Part shown: positions 1 to 4,877 of the stretch, piece after piece
How positions within the stretch are numbered: the first letter of the stretch is position 1
How the letters are laid out: every line of letters begins with the position of its first letter
NCBI GenBank assembly: GCA_028291485.1
Contig: JAQGHZ010000128.1
Coordinates: forward strand, 1 to 5,593
Direction: 5' to 3'
Length of the DNA stretch: 5,593 bases
From: Rubritepida sp.
GTDB lineage: Bacteria > Pseudomonadota > Alphaproteobacteria > Acetobacterales > Acetobacteraceae
The notes under the pieces: generated by a model
The model's database searches: none
The model's input: only the letters and a program-made list of their open reading frames with translations
What the model was told of the DNA's origin: nothing
Translations under genes and position numbers: made by a program

Positions 1-41
1 GTGAGGACCTGGCAGCGGCGATCCTCGCCACTCAGGCCTGA
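1..41 (+). CDS. Possible C-terminal end of an unidentified protein (partial)
   Basis: Reading from base 3, the codons give EDLAAAILATQA and then TGA at 39-41. Ten of the twelve codons end in G or C, which matches the codon habit of the real genes here, and the acidic-then-aliphatic tail reads like the end of a final helix. The gene would converge on the ATPase gene that ends at base 82. Only 12 residues are visible, so no family can be named and chance is a real alternative. Confidence 0.35.
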   Translation, partial: EDLAAAILATQA

Positions 42-81
42 GGCTCCGCGGCAGGCTGTCATGCAAAGACAATTAGCCGCG

Positions 82-1575
82 CTAGATGTCGAGTTCCGGA
101 CCGTCCGGAATCCCCGCCGTTGTCTCCCAGCCCAGCCCCACCATCGCGATCGAGCGCTTTCCCCCGCGCTCGCTCCGCAGGACCACGGCCTTCTGCTCCT
201 CCATCCAGGCCAGCAACCGGCGCGCCCGGCCCGCCGAGCGGGTGCCATAGGCGCGCGCGATCGTCGCATCCGACGGGCAGGGCAACCTCTCCAGCGCCGT
301 CCGCGCCAGCAGGAGGTACACGCCCTGCGCGTCCTCCGGCAGCGCCTCGGCCCGGGCCACGGCCGCCTGCCAGTCCTCGCTCTCGGCCGCCTCGGGTGCG
401 ATCCCGGCCCGCGCGGTGGCCAGCATCCGGCGGAAGCTGGCCAGGTCGGGCGGCGCGTCGATCTCCTGGATCCGCAGCCGGACCAGGAAGTCCTGGTACA
501 GCACGCCGGCCGGGCGGAAGGCGGCCTCCTCGTCGGCCAGCACCTGGCGCAGGGTGGCCTCGATCCGCGCCTTTCGCAGCTCGGCCTGCTCGGCCGTCAG
601 GGGCTCGGGCGCCTCGGCCTGGTGCAGCGGCGGCGGCCGGAACTGCGCGAGCTGCAGCAGGATGTCCGGCGCTGGCGGCCGCGGGGCGCGGCGGGGCGCG
701 GCGGGGCGGGCCTCGGGCTCAGGCCCATGCAGGATCAGCTCCCGTGTCTCCTGGGCCGAGGAGGGCATCGGCGGCGCCGACAGCTTCGGCCCGGCGCTGC
801 GCGATTCCGTCTCGACCTCGCCGACCCGGATCGCGATCGGCCGACGCGACACGGCCGGGCCCAGTGCCACGAAATGCCCGCGCTCCAGGTCGCGGAAGGA
901 TTCCGCCTGCCGACGCTCCATGCCCAGCAGATCGGCCGCGCGGGCCATGTCGATGTCGAGGAAGGTGCGGCCCATCATGAAGTTGGAGGCCTCGGCGGCC
1001 ACGTTCTTGGCCAGCTTGGCCAAACGCTGGGTCGCGATCACGCCCGCCAGCCCACGCTTGCGGCCGCGGCACATCAGGTTGGTCATGGCGCCAAGCGCCG
1101 CCCGCCGCGCCTCGTCCGAGGCCTCGCCGGCCATGGCGGGGGCGAAGAGCTGCGCCTCGTCCACCACCACCATCACCGGGCTCCAGGCGTCGCGATCGGC
1201 GTCGAAGAGCCCGCCGAGGAAGGCGGCCGCACAGCGGAGCTGGGCCTCGACCTCCACGCTGTCGAGGTTCAGTACCACCGAGACGCGGTGCCGCCGCGCC
1301 CGGTCGGCCGCACGGGCGAGGGTCGCCTCGGAATGGTCGGCGGCGTCGATGACGAGGTGGCCGAAGCGGTCCGCCAGGGTGACGAAATCGCCCTCGGGGT
1401 CGATGACCACCTGCTGCACCCAGGGCGCGCTCTGCTCCAGCAGCCGGCGCAGCAGGTGCGACTTTCCGGAACCGGAATTGCCCTGCACCAGCAGCCTCGT
1501 GGAGAGCAGCTCCTCCAGGTCGAGCGTTGCGGCCGCGCCCTGGCGCGTCTGGCCCATCTCGATCCCGATCGTCAT
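82..1575 (-). CDS. HerA/DUF87-family P-loop ATPase with winged-helix-like C-terminus
   Basis: A 497-residue cytoplasmic ATPase. Residues 1-255 form a RecA/FtsK-like core: Walker A GNSGSGKS at 32-39, Walker B VMVVVDEAQLF at 134-144 (D139, E140), and a polar sensor segment ATQRLAKLAKNV at 181-192 after a basic stretch RGRKRGL at 170-176. This order and the text around it (VVIDPEGDF at 56-64, ASNFMMGRTFLD at 196-207) are typical of HerA/DUF87 helicase-translocases, which form hexamers and move along DNA. Residues 285-320 are a Pro/Ala/Arg-rich linker encoded over a 10-base tandem repeat. Residues 430-485 look like a winged helix (DATIARAYGTRSAGRARRLL, then a basic hairpin), suggesting DNA or partner binding. 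The ATG at 1575 has AGGA (1584-1587) eight bases upstream; M7 is an alternative start. No NurA-type nuclease gene is visible beside it. The family call is firm; the cellular role is unknown. Confidence 0.88.
   Translation of the reverse strand: MTIGIEMGQTRQGAAATLDLEELLSTRLLVQGNSGSGKSHLLRRLLEQSAPWVQQVVIDPEGDFVTLADRFGHLVIDAADHSEATLARAADRARRHRVSVVLNLDSVEVEAQLRCAAAFLGGLFDADRDAWSPVMVVVDEAQLFAPAMAGEASDEARRAALGAMTNLMCRGRKRGLAGVIATQRLAKLAKNVAAEASNFMMGRTFLDIDMARAADLLGMERRQAESFRDLERGHFVALGPAVSRRPIAIRVGEVETESRSAGPKLSAPPMPSSAQETRELILHGPEPEARPAAPRRAPRPPAPDILLQLAQFRPPPLHQAEAPEPLTAEQAELRKARIEATLRQVLADEEAAFRPAGVLYQDFLVRLRIQEIDAPPDLASFRRMLATARAGIAPEAAESEDWQAAVARAEALPEDAQGVYLLLARTALERLPCPSDATIARAYGTRSAGRARRLLAWMEEQKAVVLRSERGGKRSIAMVGLGWETTAGIPDGPELDI
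681..710. repeat. 10-base tandem repeat, three units, inside the ATPase gene
   Basis: The plus strand reads gcggggcgcg twice and then gcggggcggg, so there are three adjacent 10-base units with one mismatch in the last. It encodes part of the Pro/Ala/Arg linker (about residues 289-299) of the minus-strand ATPase. Ten is not a multiple of three, so gain or loss of one unit would shift the reading frame between the ATPase core and the C-terminal domain. Confidence 0.85.
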
Positions 1576-1674
1576 GCGCGCTGTCCTACAGCCTCACGGC
1601 CGGAAGGGGCAGGGGCGGGTCGGCAATTTGCGATCCGGCGCGAATCGGGGGCCTGTCCCTGCACGAAACGGGAA

Positions 1675-1691
1675 CGCCGTTGCGGCGCAAC
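1675..1691. repeat. Overlapping short inverted repeats
   Basis: gttgcg-g-cgcaac (1679-1691) is a perfect 6-base inverted repeat around one central base. It overlaps a second one, cgccg-ttg-cggcg (1675-1687). It lies about 100 bases upstream of the ATPase start, in a position suited to an operator, but no regulator can be named and chance in GC-rich DNA is possible. Confidence 0.35.
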
Positions 1692-1743
1692 AACTCAACG
1701 ACCACAAGGGATTGTGTTAAAGTGAAATCTGAGAAGCGTCAGC

Positions 1744-1862
1744 GATTCGTTCGCGCGAATCGGAACATCGTCTTGATTCGATAAGATTCCGTCCTGCCGA
1801 TTCTCGACCTTGATTCATGAAGCGTTCTTCGCCTGCCATGTATATTCCGAGGACTATGAATC
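1744..1862. promoter_or_regulatory. Cluster of seven GANTC sites (possible CcrM methylation cluster)
   Basis: GANTC occurs at 1744, 1757, 1775, 1785, 1799, 1812 and 1858, mostly 10-18 bases apart. Two more lie nearby, at 1642 and 2001. Random expectation for 119 bases is about 0.5, and I count only about ten in the other 5.4 kb. In Alphaproteobacteria GANTC is methylated by the cell-cycle methyltransferase CcrM and can tie promoter activity to replication. The first two sites form a perfect 6-base inverted repeat (gattcg at 1744-1749, cgaatc at 1756-1761). The cluster is seen directly; a regulatory role is inferred. Confidence 0.5.
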
Positions 1863-2058
1863 CTGTCACGTCGAGCAGCAGTGCGCCCGAAAAACCGGAA
1901 AAAGGCTTCGCGTCAACGCCAGCGGCAATGGCCCGATCGACTGACCCAGAATGAGGTGGAAAGCGTGCAGCGAGACCATCGAGGCGCGAAACTGGTGAGC
2001 GAGTCTGCAGTGAATTGTGCAGCATGAAGTAACCGAGCCTCATGACGCCGCCGGCGCG

Positions 2059-2094
2059 TTGGCCTGCCCATATCCCTGGAATATAAAGCCCGCA
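2059..2094 (+). promoter_or_regulatory. Sigma-70-type promoter, probably giving a leaderless transcript
   Basis: A -35 box TTGGCC (2059-2064, 4/6 to consensus) and a -10 box TATAAA (2082-2087, 5/6) are separated by exactly 17 bases. With the usual 6-base gap after the -10 box, transcription would begin at 2094, the A of the sulfotransferase ATG. No Shine-Dalgarno sequence of any strength precedes that ATG, which agrees with leaderless translation. Confidence 0.55.
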
Positions 2095-2855
2095 TGGCCC
2101 GCAGCGTGAACTTCCTCTCGACGCCGACCAGCGCGTCGGAGTCCATGTTCCGCTGGTTGGCGGCCATCTCCGCCAAACGCTACAGGACCGACCGCTGGGT
2201 GGATCGCCTCCTCCGCGAAGGCCGGCTCCCGGACGTCGCGGCCGAACTCCCGCCGGCCGAGGACTGCCTGGTGCTGCATCGCGCCCCGCACCTCTTCAAT
2301 CCCGCGACGCCGCTCCTGGACTACCGCTTCGTCCTGAACGCGCGGGATCCGCGCGATCTGGTCTGCAACCAGTACCACTGGCAGTTCGAGCATCCGGTGC
2401 AGAACGAGACGCCGGAGCAGACCGAGGCGCGCCGGGCACGCGTGGCGGCCGCCGGCATCGACCATTTCGCCCTGGCCCAGACCAACGAGGCCTATCTCCG
2501 GCGGTTCTTCGAGGTCGTGCGGAAGATCGCGCCGCCGGACCGGGTCTTCATCGGCTACGCCCTGTACTGCCTCGGCTTCGATGCGGCGGTGGAGCGGGCC
2601 TGCGCCTTCCTCGGCGTGCGGCCGGAGGAGCTGTCGGACGACCAGCGCCAGCGGATCGAGGCGGAGCGGGTGTCGAATCTCGCGACGAACGAAAAGTGGA
2701 TCGGCCATCAATGGGCCGGGACGGACACCGCGCCGGGGCGGCACCGGCGCGAGCTCCAGCCGGAGACGGTCCGCATCCTGACGGAGCGGCATCGCTGGTT
2801 TCTCGATTTCCTTCGCCGGATGGATGATCCGCGGGTCGCAGAGACCTACGACTAG
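2094..2855 (+). CDS. Sulfotransferase-family protein with divergent PAPS-binding motifs
   Basis: A 253-residue cytoplasmic protein, about the size of small sulfotransferases, which move sulfate from PAPS to a hydroxyl or amine. The N-terminal beta strand and loop NFLSTPTSASESMFRWL (6-22) sits where the 5'-phosphosulfate loop (PKSGTTWL type) belongs but lacks its lysine. YRFVLNARDPRDLVCNQYHW (77-96) matches the 3'-phosphate motif: R84 and D88 are kept, but the serine four residues after D88 is N92. Residues 151-180 (FIGYALYCLGFDAAVERACAFLGV) resemble the helix before the FLGV segment, and GRHRREL (215-221) recalls the late RKG-like nucleotide loop. The ATG at 2094 is chosen because the promoter abuts it; the frame is closed upstream by a TGA at 2043. 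No partner gene shows a substrate. The family is likely; activity is uncertain given the missing lysine. Confidence 0.72.
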   Translation: MARSVNFLSTPTSASESMFRWLAAISAKRYRTDRWVDRLLREGRLPDVAAELPPAEDCLVLHRAPHLFNPATPLLDYRFVLNARDPRDLVCNQYHWQFEHPVQNETPEQTEARRARVAAAGIDHFALAQTNEAYLRRFFEVVRKIAPPDRVFIGYALYCLGFDAAVERACAFLGVRPEELSDDQRQRIEAERVSNLATNEKWIGHQWAGTDTAPGRHRRELQPETVRILTERHRWFLDFLRRMDDPRVAETYD

Positions 2856-2959
2856 ATCATGATGCGTTCGCCTTCGCTCAGGCACCATGGTCTAGTCCGT
2901 TGTTTTGGCGTGTGATTCAGACCTGCGGCGCCTTCGCGCCTTCGGTCATCACGCTCTAG
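2851..2959. repeat. CTAG-bounded double-hairpin intergenic element, possible bidirectional terminator
   Basis: Unit 1 pairs 2851-2865 with 2882-2896 (left arm actagatcatgatgc, right arm gcaccatggtctagt): 13 Watson-Crick pairs, one G-U and one mismatch, with a 16-base loop. Unit 2 pairs 2912-2916 (gtgat) with 2948-2952 (atcac), 2921-2923 with 2944-2946, and 2927-2931 (ggcgc) with 2936-2940 (gcgcc). The rare tetramer CTAG marks the left end, the middle and the right end. Between the units, ttgtttt (2900-2906) gives unit 1 a weak U-tract on the plus strand. The whole fills the gap between two convergent genes and looks like a dispersed palindromic repeat of the kind seen in alphaproteobacterial genomes. 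Genomic copy number cannot be judged here. Confidence 0.6.
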
Positions 2960-3795
2960 AAATCGTAGAGCTTCGCCGGGTTCTCCACGAGGATGGCGTG
3001 GCGCGTCGCCTCGTCCGGCGCCCAGTCGCCGAGGATGTCGAGCAGCAGCGCCTCGTCCGGCTTGTTCTCGAAGATGTTGGGATGCGGCCAGTTGGAGCCC
3101 CAGACCACCCGCTCCGGCGCGGCCGCGATGAGCGTGCGCGCGATGGCGGACACGTCCGCATAGCCGGGCGGGCCGGAGCGCGAGACGCCATAAGGCGAGG
3201 AAGCCTTCATCCAGACATGCCCCGCCTCCAGCAGGCGCTTCAGCGCCTGGACCGGCGGAGCCTCCGGCGGCACGGGATCGTGGAAGCGGCCGACATGGTC
3301 GATGACGACCGGGCAGGGCAAGGCGCGGATCAGCGCCTCGCGCTCGGGCATCTCGCCGCCGTCGAACTGGAGCTGCAGGTGCCAGCCGAGCGGGCCGACC
3401 TTCTGCCCCATCTCGTGCAGCTTCTCCCAGGGAATGACGCCGCCCTTCAGCATGAAGCAGCGCGCGCCGCGGGCACCGGCCGCATGCAGGCGGGTAAGCT
3501 CTGCCTCCGGCGTGTCGAGCGTGACGACCACCACGGCGCGCGCGGCGTCGAGGCCGAGCGCCGCCACGGCATCCATGGTGCAGGCATTGTCGTCGCCATA
3601 GGCCGTCGGCTGCACGATCACGGTGCGCGAGAGGCCGAGCGCCGTCTTCACCTTCCGGTAAGCCTCCAGGTCGTATCGGAAGGGCACCGGCGACGGGTTG
3701 CTGGGCGCTACCGCATAGCGCTCCGCAGGCCCGTAGATGTGCATGTGGCAGTCCGTGGCGCCAACGGGCACGGAAAGGCGGGGCGTGGTGGGCAT
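2956..3795 (-). CDS. LigI-like amidohydrolase (2-pyrone-4,6-dicarboxylate lactonase family)
   Basis: A 279-residue TIM-barrel hydrolase of the Amidohydrolase_2/COG3618 group. The first strand carries DCHMH (D15, H17, H19). VIVQPTAYGDDNACTMDAV (59-77) matches the LigI text VIVQ..HG.DNA.TLDA, RGARCFMLKGG (109-119) matches its RGIRFNFLK segment, and VVIDHVGR (163-170, H167) and WGSNWPHPN (232-240) follow in LigI order. LigI hydrolyses the lactone of 2-pyrone-4,6-dicarboxylate in lignin-aromatic breakdown without a metal. At the strand-8 position where LigI has its catalytic Asp (GTDWPH), this protein has N235. The substrate is probably a lactone or other carboxylated ring, but cannot be fixed. 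The ATG at 3795 has GAGGAG (3801-3806) five bases upstream; the frame is open far beyond, but that extension is antisense to the tctC-like gene. It shares a divergent control region with that gene. Confidence 0.85.
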   Translation of the reverse strand: MPTTPRLSVPVGATDCHMHIYGPAERYAVAPSNPSPVPFRYDLEAYRKVKTALGLSRTVIVQPTAYGDDNACTMDAVAALGLDAARAVVVVTLDTPEAELTRLHAAGARGARCFMLKGGVIPWEKLHEMGQKVGPLGWHLQLQFDGGEMPEREALIRALPCPVVIDHVGRFHDPVPPEAPPVQALKRLLEAGHVWMKASSPYGVSRSGPPGYADVSAIARTLIAAAPERVVWGSNWPHPNIFENKPDEALLLDILGDWAPDEATRHAILVENPAKLYDF

Positions 3796-3800
3796 GGAAT

Positions 3801-3806
3801 CTCCTC
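3801..3806 (-). promoter_or_regulatory. Ribosome binding site fixing the amidohydrolase start
   Basis: On the minus strand GAGGAG lies five bases before the ATG at 3795. The reading frame stays open for another 129 codons upstream, so this site is what decides the start. Confidence 0.75.
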
Positions 3807-3846
3807 GGGGGCGGAGCGAAGCCCGCCGCAGGGCCGTTGTCCATCC

Positions 3847-3872
3847 GCGCGGGGCAGTCCATCTTCCCGCGC
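3847..3872. promoter_or_regulatory. 7-base inverted repeat in the divergent control region
   Basis: gcgcggg (3847-3853) and cccgcgc (3866-3872) are perfect inverted repeats 12 bases apart, lying in the 97-base gap between the divergent amidohydrolase and binding-protein genes. The site could be an operator for a shared regulator. I find no convincing -35/-10 pair in either direction, so the role is speculative. Confidence 0.35.
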
Positions 3873-3882
3873 AATCAACGTT

Positions 3883-3888
3883 GGAGGG
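3883..3888 (+). promoter_or_regulatory. Ribosome binding site of the binding-protein gene
   Basis: GGAGGG lies four bases before the ATG at 3893. The frame is open back to 3737, so this site and the signal peptide that follows decide the start. Confidence 0.8.
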
Positions 3889-3892
3889 AACG

Positions 3893-4837
3893 ATGTTCGG
3901 ACGCAGGAGCCTGCTGGCTGGCGGCGCCACGCTGGCCGCCACAAGCGCGGCGCAGGCGGCCTGGGAGCCGGCGCGGGCGATCCAGATCATCGTGGGCTTC
4001 GCGCCCGGCGGCGGCGCCGACCTCGCGGCCCGTGCCGCCGGCGAAGCCTCGACGCCCTTCTTCCCGACGGCGCTCGTCGTGGTGAACCGGCCCGGCGCCG
4101 GCGGCGCGATCGCCGCGCAGGCCGTGGCCGGCATGGTGCCGGACGGGCTGAACCTGCTGGTCGGCGGCGGCAGCGAGAGCACCTCGCTGCCCGCCTTCCG
4201 CGAAGTCCCCTACGACCCCAAGCGCTCCTTCCGCGCGGTGATCCGCCTGACGCGCCAGCCGCTGCTGATCGTCGCCAAGCGCGGTGGCCGCTTCACCGAT
4301 ATCCGCCAGGCCGTCGAGGCCGCGAAGGCGAATCCGGGCGCGATCCCGCATGCCTCCTCGGGCATCGGATCCATCTACCACGCGGTCTTCGTGCTGCTGC
4401 AGCAGGCCGCGGGCGTGGAGTTCCTGCACATCCCCTTCACCGGCGGCGCGCCTTCGCTGGCGGCGCTGATGTCCAACACGGTGGATCTCGCCGTGCTGGC
4501 ACCGGAGGAGATGGCCGGCCTATCCAGCGCCGGCGAGGTCGTGCCGCTGGCCGTCGCCTCGGAGCAGCGCCTGCCGCCCTTCCCGAACGTGCCGACGCTG
4601 AAGGAATGCGGCTGGAACGTGCTCGTCGAGAATATGAAGGGCCTCATCGCGCCGGCCGGCCTGCCCGACGAGATCTACGTCTCGCTGCACGACCGTTTCC
4701 GCCGCGGCATGCGGGCGCCGGCATGGAACACCTTCCTCGAGCGCACCGGGGCAATGGACGGGTACCTGGACGGCCCTGGCTTCCAGGCCGCGATGGACAG
4801 CGTGCTCGATGCATTGAAGGTCGCCGTGCGGCGATAG
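3893..4837 (+). CDS. Tripartite tricarboxylate transporter (TctC/Bug-family) substrate-binding protein
   Basis: A 314-residue periplasmic solute-binding protein, normal length for the Bug/TctC family, which binds carboxylates and hands them to a TctA/TctB permease. Residues 1-22 are a signal peptide (MFGRRSLLAGG, hydrophobic core, AQA cleavage site before A23); the RR with SLL allows Tat export. Family landmarks follow in order: IQIIVGFAPGGGADLAAR (30-47), VVNRPGAGGAIAAQAVA (63-79) then PDG (83-85), YDPKRSF (107-113), HASSGIGS (153-160), HIPFTGGAP (179-187), VDLAVLAP (197-204), and PNVPTLKECGWNV (231-243) near the end. The start at 3893 is set by the ribosome binding site and the signal peptide. 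It is divergent from the LigI-like hydrolase, hinting at uptake of that enzyme's substrate or a precursor. TctA and TctB are absent, as is common for orphan Bug proteins. The ligand cannot be read from sequence. Confidence 0.93.
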   Translation: MFGRRSLLAGGATLAATSAAQAAWEPARAIQIIVGFAPGGGADLAARAAGEASTPFFPTALVVVNRPGAGGAIAAQAVAGMVPDGLNLLVGGGSESTSLPAFREVPYDPKRSFRAVIRLTRQPLLIVAKRGGRFTDIRQAVEAAKANPGAIPHASSGIGSIYHAVFVLLQQAAGVEFLHIPFTGGAPSLAALMSNTVDLAVLAPEEMAGLSSAGEVVPLAVASEQRLPPFPNVPTLKECGWNVLVENMKGLIAPAGLPDEIYVSLHDRFRRGMRAPAWNTFLERTGAMDGYLDGPGFQAAMDSVLDALKVAVRR

Positions 4838-4855
4838 AGCCTGCTACGCTTGCGT

Positions 4856-4865
4856 CCGTATACGG
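4856..4865. promoter_or_regulatory. 10-base perfect palindrome before the phosphatidyltransferase gene
   Basis: ccgtatacgg lies in the 40-base gap after the binding-protein gene and overlaps the first bases of the ribosome binding site of the next gene. An operator or translational control site is possible; so is chance. Confidence 0.3.
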
Positions 4866-4870
4866 GGGAG
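4864..4870 (+). promoter_or_regulatory. Ribosome binding site supporting a TTG start
   Basis: GGGGGAG lies seven bases before TTG at 4878. No in-frame ATG or GTG occurs just upstream, and the first family-like residues (RPIASRSSGWA) begin soon after, so TTG is the best start. Confidence 0.7.
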
Positions 4871-4877
4871 CGAATCT

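Larger units (their letters stand above)
1576..2093. other. 518-base intergenic region with an AT-richer core
   Basis: This lies between the divergently transcribed ATPase and sulfotransferase-like genes. By hand count, 1681-1860 is about 48% GC, against roughly 70% in the flanking genes. No convincing gene is seen: the longest open frames (minus 2043-1717, 108 codons; plus 1817-1954, 45 codons) lack a ribosome binding site, the G/C third-position bias of the neighbours and any recognisable family. The region holds the GANTC cluster, a 13-base inverted repeat at 1679-1691, an 11-base direct repeat (gcgcgaatcgg at 1638-1648 and 1753-1763), and the sulfotransferase promoter at its right end. 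Confidence 0.7.

Noticed and set aside
1..62. A possible minus-strand gene starting at ATG 62 and running off the left edge
   Set aside because: There is no ribosome binding site and its third-position G/C is weaker than in the plus-strand reading of the same bases.
1712..1723. TGTTAAAGT as an extended -10 box
   Set aside because: Only 4/6 to consensus, with no -35 partner at a suitable distance and no gene close downstream.
1..1725. A 574-codon open frame on the plus strand, plus other long plus-strand frames at 120-980 and 416-1720
   Set aside because: They are antisense to the ATPase, which has clear Walker motifs. The translations are Arg/Gly/Pro/Ala-rich with no family resemblance, as expected from stop-poor GC-rich DNA.
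1817..1954. A 45-codon plus-strand frame starting MKRSSPAMYIPRTMN
   Set aside because: No ribosome binding site, low-complexity Ser/Pro/Ala sequence, and it overlaps the GANTC cluster; probably chance.
1717..2043. A 108-codon minus-strand frame in the AT-richer gap, with a hydrophobic stretch (GALLLDVTGFIVLGIYMAG)
   Set aside because: No ribosome binding site, mixed third-position bases unlike the neighbours, and no recognised family. A small membrane protein cannot be fully excluded, but I cannot support it.
2040..2888. A 282-codon minus-strand open frame over the sulfotransferase-like gene
   Set aside because: No family features; the plus-strand frame has motif-level similarity and a promoter.
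3837..3865. TTGTCC and CATCTT as a promoter for the binding-protein gene
   Set aside because: The -10 candidate matches only 3/6 of consensus, which is not better than chance.
2852..3874. A 340-codon minus-strand open frame overlapping the amidohydrolase
   Set aside because: It is a different frame of the same DNA as the LigI-like gene, which has all the family motifs and a ribosome binding site.
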